From Bryum argenteum (lineage: Eukaryota > Streptophyta > Bryopsida > Bryales > Bryaceae), in NCBI GenBank assembly GCA_037043015.1, contig CM073331.1, positions 2,935,501 through 2,999,500 of the forward strand: a stretch of 64,000 nt of DNA, read 5' to 3'. The translations under genes and the position numbers were made by a program. Under the pieces are notes generated by a model. It did no database searches, was not told where the DNA came from, and saw nothing but the letters and a program-made list of their open reading frames with translations. Every line of letters begins with the position of its first letter. Within the stretch, counting starts at the first letter, position 1. This document shows, one piece after another, positions 24,450 to 37,618 of this stretch.

Positions 24450-26680
24450 ACGATTTTTACAAGTTGTACTATACGACGTCGAATTCAATTTTTATACCAT
24501 AATTATACATTTAGAATACAAGTGTATAAAAATATTTACATCAAAAGAAATACGAGCTCGTGAACTCAAAGACGAACAATGTACGCTTCAAAAGAAAGCA
24601 CTCACCATTGCAATTAGGTCATCACATATGTAAAAGAAGATTAAAGAATACGCCGCTTGCAAATGGCACGCTTCAACACACCGATACGGACGGTTCAAGT
24701 CACGGAACCACCGCATGCAAGCGTGATTCATTCTCAGACAAGAAAACAGCTTTTCTCTATTACAAGGAAAACAACTACTCAATCCAATAAAGCTTTTAGT
24801 AATCATCATCAAAGGACAATCATAAACGAATGTAATGAGCTTTCAATGGGAAGTGTAATACCTTTTCAAACTTGCAAAGATCCAACAGATGCCTTGTTTC
24901 GAATCCACAAAACAATATACAAGTCAAAAGATCCTTGGCATTCACTCCTTTTTGTGTCCGAAAACCACAACCACCATGAGCAAGATTTCTTCTTCGTGCA
25001 GCTTAGTCGACCTTTCATAAACTCATGAATACAAGTGTAACCTTATCTACACGACCGTGCTTACGACTGACCTTGAAGGCATTTGGGTGTACATGCACCA
25101 CTCACGCCAAGTCCATACCACTCATCTTCAAAGCATATAAAAACTGATCTCCTTTCTTGAAATCGGACAAAAATCAAGATGTGGTGGAATCGATGGACTA
25201 AGAATATACCAACACACAGCCTCCTGGGGCACAACTGATGTTTTGACAAGCTCAAACTAAGCATATTATATGTTTAGCGTGCAAGACATACTTATACCTC
25301 TTAGAAACCTTGAGAGAGTTCAATCATTATCCTTTATGGTTCAGGCCTTCGTAGTATACAAATTTATTTAGTAGCCATCCGTGTATGTGAGCAGTGGGGG
25401 AGCGCAAAGTGTGACGAGGAGCATGCAAGATGCTTTGCCTATTACAAACCGGCATCATCTCTACACAAAGCATTTCGAGCTGCACCACTTTAAGAAATAA
25501 CCTCCTTATAAAGTCTCCTATACTTTTACAATCATCACCATCTAAGAATGAGATCAATTTTTATTCAACATAATCATTTAAAGAGAAAAAAAGAAAGTAC
25601 GAAAGGGAAAACGATTACGTAATGGTAACATCGATGAAGTAGTCTTCAGCCAAATAATTATTTTAGAAGAAAAAGCTCCCCATCGTCTATGAATCAATAT
25701 TAATCGTATTTCGACACAAAGCCGGTTCGGAAGCATGTTCTTAGTAATTTCTGTTATCGTTGAGCATCATCATTATCTAAAGGAAGTGAGATTTGTAAAC
25801 TATCACAAACCGTTTTGCAAATGGAAGCAATACTGCGCGGTGTACAACCTGGGAGCATGTCTCTCCGCACGCATTTGAAGTAAAGTCGTAAGACATGCTT
25901 CCCATACACTTTGATGAGATTAAAAGTGTGCGATGTAATCAGGTGCATTCCAAATCAATTACCGTCTTCACAAAAGTGACATCATCCAAAAAAAATGGAT
26001 TCATCGACGATGACAGCCAGATTGCAACGTCGGAGTATGCGATTTCCGGCGCTTTCGCATGCATTACATCACCGAATCGTTACAATCAAATCTAAAATCG
26101 AAAAGACTTTTGAGGACAAAGAAAAGTTAGTTTCCGTTTGAAAGATAGCAAGTATGTGATTTCGTTGCGGTGGTGTATTACTACACTCAACAATCTGTAA
26201 CTGATTAACGTGCGCAACGTCGGTCAAGCAAAGTGCTACAATTATGGAGCGGCAACACACACGCAAAGATATGAGGAAGTCCGCAATCAAATACAAAACT
26301 CACGCAACCACGATGATAGGCGGCCACATACGCTTCTGAGATTCACGTTGGCATTGTTTTTGGATGTCGGCGTTCACTTGCTATTGACGCCGCCTGCTCG
26401 CCGGGCGTTGCTGCTGGCGTCCCGACGCAGCAAGCGCCACTGGAAACCCCAGCCTAAGCGCTCCGAACAACCTCCCACCAGCAAGCACCACGGAAAAACC
26501 TGAGCAAAGAAGCGCCCGAACAACCCCACCCGGCGCGGAAAAACTCTCAAAGAACAAAGAGACCTTAAAACTCTACACTCACGACATAGAAAGCAACGAC
26601 AGGAAAACACGAGAACTTGATGCTTCACAACGAACCTCGGAAATCGAAATGGGAGGGGAGGAAAGTGCGCCACCAAAACC
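24450..26680. other. CACTA interior: no gene seen
   Basis: No recognisable coding content. Short frames exist on both strands but none shows a domain or supported splice sites. Confidence 0.5.
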
Positions 26681-26689
26681 GGGCCGGAG

Positions 26690-26888
26690 TGATACCCGCG
26701 CCCACGCCACTGATACCCGCCGCCCACGCCCAAAGGTGATACCCTCGCCGACGCCGGGTGCCGATACCCGTGCTCACGCCTAGGCGGAGCATTACCATGG
26801 TCGCCCACGCCCGCATGATACCCATCGCCCACGCCCGCATGATACCCATTCGCCCACGCCCGCATGATACCCACGCCACGCCCAGTGA
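26690..26888. repeat. GC-rich minisatellite, unit about 24 bp
   Basis: Degenerate repeats of CGCCCACGCCCGCATGATAC plus CCAT. The last three units are nearly identical; the earlier ones vary. The 220-codon minus-strand frame across it (with GYHAGVGD repeats) is explained by the repeat and is not called a gene. Confidence 0.8.
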
Positions 26889-26889
26889 T

Positions 26890-28335
26890 GAGCACCCAGG
26901 TGGTACCGGCGCCTAAGTGGTGTACCCGCTTTCTACAACATGTGGCATGGTTCACTAATTCATCACTTAATTTGAATGAAAAATTTTCAAGGGAATCCCT
27001 TATATTCCACGATTGCAATATATGGATGTTATGCAAAAAACTTTCTAGTTGTAAGCACTAATTCACTTTCTATTTTGCACCCAAACATTCTACGTAAGTC
27101 TCGACAATCTATGCCAACTCGTATCTGAAATTTTGGTCCAAATGGTTAACGATATGTCTATTACACTCTCGCACTCTTTATTGTCACACCTTTGGGTGAC
27201 CAAAATGCATGTGATAGTGAAGAGGTCTCTAGTGTTAATTTCGATCTGTGATTGTAAAGAATTAATTGTAAGTGTGATATTATGGAAGTGTTTAGAAATG
27301 TAATGAAGAATACTTTTAGCATGCATAGGTATAGAATATGAGATTTACTAAAAAAAAATTCACTACACTTTCAATCTCTTCAGACTCATATGCTCAAGTT
27401 TCTTATGTATGTGCCAATCATCACCATCTAAATGGTATAAGAACATGGACTGTTGACATCAAGGTAAAGAGTCACATGCCAATATTCTAACATGTGATAA
27501 GACAACAATAAACTGAGCTCTAATCATATTTTGTATCCTCTTTGTTACAACTTTCTGAGGAATAGATCACCTCTCATATGTCTTAGCTTAATAACAATCT
27601 AAGCCGCGTCATCATGCACGAGATAAATAAAACTCTTCTAGTTTGTTTGTTGTGAGGTAAACTTCTTGATGCTTGTTAATTTGTGATGCTCTTGCATTCA
27701 CCATGAACCCTTCCAGCGGATTGCATATTTTGTTATACTAAACTCCTACATAACAAGAAAAATCAATCAACACTATAGTCATTTGCCAAACTTATCATGT
27801 TTCCTCCTAAGCCTTCCAGGGAAAACATAAGTTAGCACTTAACTACCGGGAGAGAGCATATTAAATCATACTTTCCAATTAATTGTCTATTGAACCTAAT
27901 AAGTAGAATATAAATTGGAATAGCAACTCAAATCAATGTTACAAGTTGCAACCTTTACAATGATGAACAGAAGCAAATGATAGAAAGACTTACCTTACTT
28001 AGTAGCCCTATTGAGTTTCAATCAATTAGCATAAACTTACGGAGCATCGATGACTTTGTACAAGTCACATGTGCAACACACAACTTGAATCTTGTCACAA
28101 GGTCGCTCCATCTGCAACAACTCGCATTGTAAAACTTGAGGATCCCTCTCATCATATAATCCAAACATGGCTGACAACACAGCTTCAACCACTAATTGTT
28201 GAGCTCCATGTTTATTTTATCAACCATACCGTCTTCATGATCTTCTTCTTGGTGGTTCTCCAACACCGGTGATGATATTTCACCATTCTCTACTAACTCT
28301 ATAATTTCTGAAGTAGAGTATTCACCTTCGTATTG
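26890..28335. other. CACTA interior: no gene seen
   Basis: AT-rich DNA with no recognised feature on either strand. Confidence 0.5.
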
Positions 28336-28338
28336 TCT

Positions 28339-29690
28339 TCAAACAACCATAGCAATGTAATGGTTTAAAGCTTCGGATAAGATTGCCATCCTTCGACGGC
28401 TGAAGATCCAAACTTCCAATAAGCTTTTCAAGTTAACCAATTTGATTCTATCCTCTTCTTCACCCTTTCGATGATATCCGCATTCCAATCCGAGGCAAAA
28501 TATTGGAGATTCTCCAAGCATTTAAATGTTTCACCCCATCAAGCTCACTCCATGCTCCAACAATCCATACCATGGAATGCAACAGTCCCGTATGGATAGA
28601 TCCCAAATCTTGTGTTACATCGGTAAACGAATATTGCTCTATTGTCAAACCACCGCCTTCCTTTTTAACGCAATTTCAAAAGCTATAATCCCTTGATCCA
28701 ATGGTTGGACTACCGAAGTCACATTCTTGGAAAAATAAAAGGTAATATTGGACAAAACATATGCCTCAAACTCACCAATCAATGTCTTGGATGCCTTCAA
28801 CTTGATGGCTAGGGCGTTGTCAATAAAATCAAGATTTTCCTCCCTTGTGCATGCATCCTCATGTTTTCCATACATGGGATTTACATAAAATGTCTTTGGT
28901 CATCCATCTTTGTGCTATTGTTGTAGTAGTGCGCAAAGACATTAGGATCAAAGGATTTTAGGGAAACACATTGTTTGACGGTTGTGAATAAATACCATCT
29001 TGTTGCTCCTTTCCGAGAAATGTTATTCATGACTCCAAAGTGATACGATCCTTTGAGTTCTTCATTCCCCTTGGACGACCTACATTTCAGGGACACAGAG
29101 GGAGAGCCCTATAAAACAAACTGTTTCATCAAAATTAAAAACATCCTCCGTGTCATAAGTTCCAATTATTGCAAACAATTTGTGTTTGAAACACAAACAC
29201 CGTGAAGCATCCGCGTCGCTAGATTCACCATGAAGGATTTATGACATGCAATTCCATGCCTTAACTTGAATTTCCACAACCACCAGGAGAAAGCTTGAAG
29301 TCTTCTCTACAGAGATGCTAAAAGCATCTGGTCTATTTACCTTTCTCATAAAGCGATACATCATTTAGAATTCCTCTTCTCATCGAATGCAGCCACAAAC
29401 CATAGCATCAAAGCTTTCTACTCTAGTTGAGGATACTTAGAATGCCTAGACCTCTTTCTTTCACCTTGATGAATTTCGAGTTCAAACTCAAGCCATTTAT
29501 ACGAATGCTCCAAAAAATTTGGTGATTGTAGTTCGATTCACCAATCTAAAACCATGATGTTCCGCCATATACATGCAAGCTCGAGAATGTGTCAAAGAAG
29601 GAAATTTTTATGAACTTGTAAATCTTTCTTTTCTAGAATCCACTCAAATCCGCACGATGTCTTGTTTTTGAAGAACTAGACATCTTTGAA
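28339..29690 (-). pseudogene. Pogo/Tigger-type (CENP-B HTH plus DDE_1) transposase relic, nested
   Basis: The whole domain order of a pogo-like transposase can be read in pieces on the minus strand. There is an N-terminal HTH stretch ending in RLVNRTTITKFFG (about 29,550), the second HTH segment RHSKYPQLE then ALMLWF (about 29,420), HGESSDAD (about 29,235), and DTEDVFNFDET with the first Asp (about 29,122). YYNNS then WMTKDI follow at about 28,900, then FIDNALAIKL with the second Asp (about 28,810), KNVTSVVQPLDQGII with the third Asp (about 28,690), and a C-terminal WRISNILP (about 28,500). Frames shift several times and stops are present. All three catalytic Asp codons are still visible. Terminal repeats were not found. 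Confidence 0.8.
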
Positions 29691-29699
29691 GTAAGTATG

Positions 29700-31010
29700 G
29701 TGTGTACCTACACTTGTACAAATTATTATCATTGACTATGAGAAAGGGAACTACTAATAGCAAGAATGAAACAAACACATCATAATCAATATCACCGCAC
29801 ACAAATGACATGTGTTTTTGCACTCTATCTTGAACGGAGAGAAATGAGAATAGTTATACATATTGTATGGAACACTTTGCACACTTTATTTATCCATCTT
29901 CCATAAGGTGGTGAGCCAAAGAGTTTGGGTTGCTAAGAAACGATTCAAGCCTTGAATAAGAAACGGCAGGCGTTGCAGTGATATATGATCATGAAGAGAG
30001 AATAATAGACTTACAAAGTTGTGAGTGCGTGTCCGCCACTCCGACGTTCGGTACTTGTTCAAATCCTGCGACTTAGATACTCCCAGATCTTGTCCGCTCC
30101 AATACTTGCAACACTCCACTCAAACGCACAATAACATAATTTCTTCAAACTTGTCTTTACGTTTTGCACCAGCGGCATGAAAAGCGTTAAGCAACAATTA
30201 CACTTTCAAGGAAGTGGTGCTTGAGAGAAACAACGCCCGTGAGAGGCGCACTACATTCAATGTGAGTCGGCTAATTGCGAACCACGGTGACGGCGCTTCT
30301 TTATTCGCGCATTTGAAGTGAAGTGCTTGTAAGCATTATCGGAAGTGATAGTAATGATTGGAAAGGAATTAAAGTCTATATGAAGACAATATGCCTCTTC
30401 AATGTTTTGGGTTGTCATCCAATATTATCAGCTTAATATTTGGGTGTGCTTAGATGTTAACTCTCAAATTTATTAGGTGGATTAGATTCCATTTAAAATT
30501 TTGTAATTTTTGAAGAATAACTTAACTTTATCTTCAGTGTCGTTAGAGAGAACATTTATTTTGGTAAGAAGAGTCTATTTTTCTTTATTTTTGAAAGTTT
30601 TGGGGTTCCCACCATTGCAAGGCGATTATTGAATTAGAGAGAGTTGTTTTATTTTTTCTTGGTAGAAAAGCATGTTAGAAAAAATACACACCTTTCTTGT
30701 TTGGTATTATTTGGGTGCAGGAATAAGGGACCGTTTACATGAAGCGTCAAGCGAAGCGTGGGGCCAAAGGAGAATGAAAATCATCTCAATGCGGTTAGTC
30801 CACTACTCGTAGTTCAAAAATGGACCAATTGCATTGATAAGAGTTCCACCTTTCCATCGAACCCATAGATAGTTTGACTCCCCATGTAAGGCGGTTCTAA
30901 GGAGACTGCTCAAAACTAGAGCTGACACCAACAATGCAAAGCACTAGGCTTTTTTTACTAGGAGACATAATAATAACTTCTTCACTTAGGGATATGTCTG
31001 TACGCCTTCA
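29700..31010. other. CACTA interior: no gene seen
   Basis: No supported gene. Short frames only; parts may belong to the pogo element's non-coding ends. Confidence 0.5.
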
Positions 31011-31013
31011 ACA

Positions 31014-31215
31014 GGAGATGCATAATAGCATCCTTACTCAAAGATACATAATCTTCTTCACTTAGAAATGCATGATAGCTTCTTCACTCGTGATAGTATG
31101 CACTGTAATGAACATTATAGGATGCAAAATTAGAGGACCATTTTAGAAACACATATGAGCCTTCAAAATTCATGAATCTACTTTCATTTATTTTCTGCAT
31201 GCTGAAAATTACTTA
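31014..31215 (+). repeat. Dispersed repeat R1, probable third copy
   Basis: It shares the block order of the R1 copies at 4,172 and 7,788 (GATGCATAATAG, GAACATTATAGGATG, CCATTTTAGAAACACATATG, TTCAAAATTCATGAA, GCTGAAAATTACTT) but with heavy divergence and internal duplication of the head. Confidence 0.45.
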
Positions 31216-31604
31216 CACTGAGTACTTCACCATAGATTGTGAAATCTGAAATTCTGAAACTATATTCAATCTCTCCCATCTATGAGCCTGATCGAGGATG
31301 TTGGTGTTATTTTTGCCACCAACCTGATGGTGCTCGAAGAGGAGGGGCACAGTACGTGCTGGGGGAATAGGTGGCATAGCGGACTGCCACCGCTTTTTTA
31401 TTTTTTTATCCTATATACTCATTTGAGAACACACGTTTAAATCCTGTCAGTCATGGATGTATAAACATGTGAATTTCATCCGCACGTTCTGTCCGTTGAC
31501 AGTTGGAATCGAGTTGAGGAATCAAGGGTTCATTTTTCAACCCTTTTTTCAAGCATACCCATCTCTTATTTTATTACTTTGTGGTGGGGACTTCATATTT
31601 CGAT

Positions 31605-31704
31605 NNNNNNNNNNNNNNNNNNNNNNNNNNNNNNNNNNNNNNNNNNNNNNNNNNNNNNNNNNNNNNNNNNNNNNNNNNNNNNNNNNNNNNNNNNNNNNNN
31701 NNNN
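31605..31704. other. Assembly gap (100 N)
   Basis: Exactly 100 N, the conventional size for a gap of unknown length. Frames drawn through it are meaningless. It lies inside the CACTA element. Confidence 0.99.
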
Positions 31705-31959
31705 CGGAGAGCGGATTAGAACTGAGACCTGCTGCATCCTCACCATTTCCAGAGGTGCGTTGTCTGCTTGAACTCTTGATAATAGGTATGCTTCTACTAG
31801 TAACCTCTGAGTTATAATTAATCTTGTACAAAAATAGGAGTATAAATGAAAACGACTGACGAGCAATCACTGATGTTGAATTACAGAAGTCCACTGGGAT
31901 TGGGTAAAAACGTTGAGTATCGAAGAAGTGAAAGTAGGGTGCCAGTACCGAGCTTACGA

Positions 31960-31981
31960 CCAGTGGGCAATTGCCCACTGG
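31960..31981. repeat. Perfect 22-bp GGGCAATTGCCC palindrome
   Basis: Half-site CCAGTGGGCAA followed by its exact complement. Related partial copies lie near 32,546 (GGCAATTGCCCACTG) and 32,742 (GGCAGTTGCCCATTGG), spaced about 590 and 200 bp. Confidence 0.85.
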
Positions 31982-31999
31982 ATCGGTAACAAGTGAGAG

Positions 32000-33200
32000 T
32001 AATGCATCTTTGGAGACTTACTACACCTAAATTATGTGAAGAAAACCGTATTGATGCATGTAGAGGTGTTACATGTGGCCCCTTTTGAAAATGCCAATAT
32101 GGTTGTTCAATATGTATAGTGTAGAGAATGGTAGAGGTTGCAATGAAAAGCGGAGTAAAGTTCCAGTTAGGCACTTACCTATTGGTGAACTACCCATGTA
32201 TGCCAATCCAATTTTGTGCATACTTATTCCTCTAAATTCATTATCGGGTAGGATTCTCGGGCACCGAATAGTAAGTGTACTCATAAAAGCTTGCTAGGTT
32301 CTTCTCTACGACGGGCGCAGTGGAGGAATCGCGAGCGGTTTACAACCAACCCCTACTGCCTTCGTAGATCTTTTTATATGCAGAGGTGCGACGACAAACT
32401 TCGAGCTTAATAATAGGATGCGTGTTATCAACACTTTGAGTTCTGAAGTAATTTACTTGAGAAATCATGATTATCATTATTTTATTATTACATTATCGAG
32501 TACTAAGTAAGAATAGTGTCATTGGTAAGCATAACAGAGACATTTGGCAATTGCCCACTGCATTCGTGACTTAACTCGTCCATGTAATGCACACTTTTGA
32601 AACATGGTAAAAGTAAATCATGAAGGAAACGATGTTGATGTATAGGACGCTGTTAGAAGTGGCACATTCTAATAATGTCGAAATTGTAGAATATGTATAA
32701 TATAAGAATCGTTGAATCTGCAATCACATAGAAGTTCCAAAGGCAGTTGCCCATTGGAAGGAAGACCCAAGTATACCAATCCAATCGTGAACATAGCGGT
32801 CATGCATTCTATCTCTCAATTCGTTAACGCCCGGGATCGGGAAATATTGCTTCTTTGGAATCATGAGTCAAGATGGTGATTTTTGAAGAATGTGCAGAGA
32901 ACGTGGTTGTGGAGCATAAACAGTACAAAATCAGTCAAGCAATTATGGAGAGTGATGCATCTGCAAGCGACATTGTGAGATTGTAGTCAAAGATTATGAC
33001 TACTTTCAATGTCAATGTATACCCATATTTGTTTAAATGATGATGTATCCAATATTTGGATTGGGATCTCTGAAATCTACCAGTGGTATTGATATAAATT
33101 TGGATTTGAAAATGATAAGAATGTGCTTGGGATAATTAGGAATAATAAACTAAAGCCGCACTGTTATACCGGATCCCTTACTGAAATTATTTGGATTGAA
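32000..33200. other. Upstream region of the DUF7869-type gene
   Basis: No gene supported. It contains two partial copies of the palindrome and, at 33,199-33,206, an acceptor-like TTGCAG just before the first recognisable coding exon. Confidence 0.45.
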
Positions 33201-33206
33201 TTGCAG

Positions 33207-36200
33207 GGAAAACAGTCAGATTCAGATGATGCTAATGCCGTGTATCACATCGGCGACGAAGAGAGGCGGATCCCCATTTGCATCGGGATCGGTAGAGATG
33301 ATTGGTGTAAAAAAGAAGTATCCCTTATAGACGAGAAGGGATTGGTGGTGGGGTATGCGTTTGTAGAGTTTTCAAAAGAGTGGCAGTCTATAAACGGTCG
33401 AACGGAACTCGGAAAGGAGTATGTGGGAGTTGTCGTATGTGAAGTTGCTGAAATGCAAACAACATTAACACCTCGTACACCGGGGCGGTGGCCTACAAGA
33501 CGTGTATTTTTACGAAGGAGTCATCTTTACGACCATGAGCGTAAATACAACGAAGGTCTAGATGCACGAGCAGCTCGCCTGGGCGATCGTCGAGGAAGTC
33601 GGCAGTATTTCTCTGTTCGTAATACTTCATGTCCTCCCAACAAGAAGCGAAAGGATGTTCTCATTGACAAAAAGTCGATCGTAGATACATTGACGAAGTC
33701 TTGCTGCAAGCGAGAATGCATAACGCAGTTTAGCCCAGCTCTTGTTGAGACATTGCGCTACGAGTTGCACCACGTAGACAGTAAGTTAAAAGATAGTATT
33801 AAATTGGCGGTTCATAAAAACTTCCACTATATACCAAACACATCAAAGAAAGTATGTGTTATAGAAGGGAAGGTCATCTGCGCATGGGTGCATGGCGTAT
33901 GATCCACGGTGTGTCCAAGTCGATTTCTATAGGTATCGTGCATACGCGGCGAGTGGGCGCCGTGCACAATATCATGGATTGTCGTAGACGGAAGACTTGA
34001 GTAGCACGGCTCAAGCAAGTGCGCAGACATAATGTCAATGATATTGACAAATACAAACAGTCGATGCCACACAAGACACGGACTAAAACATCGGGGTTAA
34101 CGAAAGGTGAGAAGGTGGTTGAGAGAATTCTTCTTCCAACCGGTACAAAGTGGAAGAATATACTAGAGGACATTAATAAGGTATGTTTCCATAAGTATCA
34201 TCATTTTCCGAGAATAATGAAGTTGCTAGAAAAAAAAAGGGTTATAATGTGAGGTTGCGTATGAAAAAAAAAGAAGTGAGTGGATTATGTAGGATGAATT
34301 TAAACTATCCGATATTTGATCCTATTATAAAATCGTTTGGGTATATTGGGAACATGAAATATAGCATCAATTAGATGATGTGAGTAAGTTGTGGACAATT
34401 GGTAGCTTTATCATGACATATATCTCCATTTGGACGAAAATGGTAAGTTCGAATATGAGACATTGATGGATTACAATTCTAAAACAATGGGGACTCGTAT
34501 GTTGCGAGATACAAAAAGAATGTGGTCGAAACCCATATCGTGATCCGATTGTAGTAAGATTCGCAAAGAACACTTTTCGGAGTACCAAATTAAGCGACGA
34601 GGTGATAATTTTGCGCGGTGTGGGAGGTGTGACGAACTAATCGCATTGCGTAATGTCCACGCTCATGGTTCCCCAGGTACAAACATGCGAACCAACTTCT
34701 CACATTTCACCTTCGGGAACAAGAAGCCTCGCGTGCGCACTACTATTTTAGTCGAGCTTTATCATGCTATCGCCTGAACAAGTGTTGTGTATTATGCATG
34801 ACAAAGTGGACCATTCAAAAACAAAGATCTCCATGTTTTGCGGCAAAGAACAAAGTCGTGGATGGACTTATGAAGCTTCCGATTTCAGTGACAGGAATGT
34901 TGGCGCATGGACACGGAGACAAGAAATACGCTCACTATGCTTTGGACTTGTATCCAGCAGATAGCAATCAAACAATTGGGTCTATCGCGAAGCTACTCCG
35001 CGATCTCGAAAACCCGCCAAAGTCAGCACAACCAGAATCTTTATTTTTAGGTGCAGGTACGACCGAGTTATACGAAGCAATACTTGGAGGTTCAGAGCAA
35101 TGTGTTAGATCCATATTGAAAAAACCTTTCACTGCAACTTCGATCCGATCGTTACCTCCCATCTTACACGTACAGCTTGACAATTGTTGGAAAGACAACA
35201 AAAGTCGACATATCAAATGCTTTTGGTCACTGCTGGTTGGCAAAGGTATTTTTGAGGAAATTCAAGTATCGTTTTTATTGGTTGGACATACTCATGACGA
35301 TGTTGATGCATCATTTGGACGGTGGAGCATGAAACTACGGGAGAATGATTATCCAACAATTCCCCTCCTGATGAAATCGTACATGGATTTAGATGACGAA
35401 CCGTTTGTACCTGCCCTCATCGAAGAAGTTCCAGATTTTAAATCCTTCATTGATGGATATATAAGCGATGACGAACTCATCGGACATTCCAAGGGGCGAC
35501 AATTTCGGTTTTACAGGGATGGTAGTGGATGGCCTCTGATGCAATATAAGCTGCGATGTACTGATGAGAAATGGTGCCCTGCCGAAGGTATCAAGTTATG
35601 GAAAGCAGACCATGAAGGGAAGCCCAAGTTGCCGCCGGGCACCCCACGTGCAGTGTTACCTCGTGGTATGAAGGGGCAAGACGACATTGTGAGAGGCATT
35701 AAAGGCTTCATACAACATTGGAAAACAGTAGGTGATGCAGACAAATCGGGAGAGTATACGCGAAAATTTGCTCACGTTGTGGAGTACTGGAGTAGAGTGA
35801 ATGAAGCATTGAAAGAACCAGAAATGGAAGCGGTGGATGTACTTTGCATGGGATTTTGGCCACGAACTAGACAATCATTTGAGGTACAAACATTATACAA
35901 CGCAAATGGTGAGCTGCGTGACGAATTTGCGGAGGACGATCACTATATCGGACCAAGAAGCCTTAAACCAAAACCATCATTTCGGGTAGCCCGAGACTGT
36001 CGGGCTGGATATCTGTTGCTTGTACGCGCAGCTGTAGACAGTGATGCACCTATATGGCTAGGAGAAGCTCGTTCAGACCCAATACTTACATTCGGTGATG
36101 TGAATGAGAGGATGATAAAAGTGCAGTGGTACAAGCCTTGCAAACGGCGAGGGAAAGAGTCATGTCCTTATGACAATTGGGACACTGCGGTAAATTTCAA

Positions 36201-36402
36201 ATGGGAGATTGATGAGACATACGAGGAGCAAATGACTAGTGTCATTTCTATATTAACAGCGTGGATGCCGAAACGAGCAGAAGGATCAACAAGTGTGACC
36301 GTTCCAAAGCGTCACATTCTTCAAGCTTTAGCTAGAATAGCTCTTAGCATCAGAGCGTCCCCAAATGCTCCCGAAGTAGCTAGCTCGTCAGATAGTGAAT
36401 AG
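33207..36402 (+). pseudogene. DUF7869-type protein gene, 5' half frameshifted, 3' half open
   Basis: The 5' part (to 33,890) reads with SCCKRECITQFSP and FHYIPNTSKKVCVIEGKVIC, then breaks: the motif MIHGVSKS and then FYRYRAYAASGRRA fall in successive different frames near 33,890-33,980. Further breaks lie between 34,250 and 34,830, where IMHDKVDHSKT shifts into SPCFAAKNKVVDGLMKLPIS. From 34,831 the frame is open to TAG 36,400-36,402, with HVQLDNCWKDNKSRH and SFLLVGHTHDDVDASFGRW, the hallmark blocks of DUF7869 proteins, and later a basic/aromatic region with VQWYKPCKRRGK. The 3' ORF has 534 codons from its first listed start (34,798). The domain looks like an RNase H-fold transposase core (inference). 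It is the best candidate for the mobility gene of this element. Confidence 0.65.
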
Positions 36403-37618
36403 GCTTATATGAATGGTTACTTATTAGTACGTTTAACGTGAAGACAATCGTACTTGTTAACGTACTACATTATGTATTGAAAAACTCTGCTTATAAAAAA
36501 ATATATATGTACATGGAAAAACAATAGTTTCATAACTGTTCTCTTTAATGACATTAATTACCATTGAATATCCAATTCCGTCAATTGGTATTTCATGTTC
36601 TATGAATATACACACCTTTGTAACATTGTGAGGTAGTACAAAAGATTAGTGTGGAGTATACAATGTATCATACTAACTATAATAAACAAAATTAAATTTG
36701 GACACAAACTACGTTACGATGTTCTTAAAAACACATGAACATTGTCACGGAGGTGGTATACAATACAAACAACTAAAACAACTTTATCATAAATACTCGA
36801 TCACAAAATGTATGACTTCTCAACCTTATCCGAGATTAGCAGTGAGAACATGGTACAAACCTCAATAGTGTATGAATTTATCAAATGATGTGCGTAGAGA
36901 TCATTGCGTTTATAGTTACGAGTGCCAATAAGTGAAATCAAATAATACATATATTTGTTTATGTGACATTGGAACATGAAGTTAATGCAAAAAATAATCA
37001 AAAGTACATTTGTCAAAAGAATATGGTCAGAGAGTGAATGCATAAATAGATATAGCATGAATGTGTTCATTATATTGATTGTTGGAAGTGAATTTTGTAT
37101 ATGCCAAATATTGAAACAACAATAAGCCGAGACTAGAAAAAAAAAACTAGACTGTATAGTTACGAACTTGCTCTCTATATATTATAAAAATACTGCAGTT
37201 TATCTAGGATGGAACGTCACATACATGAAGAAAATAATATCATAGCAGAAGACCAATCATGTCACACATTCACAAATTTCTTAAAGTAGTTATACAATTT
37301 ACCTCGCTACAAGAGAGCCAGGTTAATAAAAATTTTAAAAAATGTAATAAAGAAATCCATGAGTTTCCTATTTTTGAGGGAAGCTTGGACTTCACTGTAG
37401 AGCATAAGAGCATGATACAGCATTGTTAATTTTTTGCAACTCTTTCCAAAGTAACCTCTATCATAAAATAGTGTTACCAAATTCAAGTATATAAATGTCC
37501 AACTTCCGTAACTTCCATAACCTGTGACTACATTTACAAATGAAAACTTGGACGTTGGATTTTGATAGCGGGATTTTTCCTCCTGAAAACTTCAAAACCT
37601 TTACGTACACACAACCAA
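36403..37618. other. CACTA interior: AT-rich, no gene seen
   Basis: Downstream of the DUF7869-type gene. No recognisable coding content. Confidence 0.5.

Noticed and set aside
26374-27036. 220-codon minus-strand ORF rich in Gly, Arg and Val
   Set aside because: It runs through a GC-rich minisatellite; composition and repeats explain the open frame and no domain is seen.
31360-31460. Possible SINE head (GTGGCATAGCGG and GTTTAAATCC as A and B boxes)
   Set aside because: Boxes are only loosely matched and spaced; no tail or target duplication can be seen because of the nearby gap.
31457-31978. ORFs running through the 100-N gap
   Set aside because: The gap sequence is unknown, so these frames carry no meaning.
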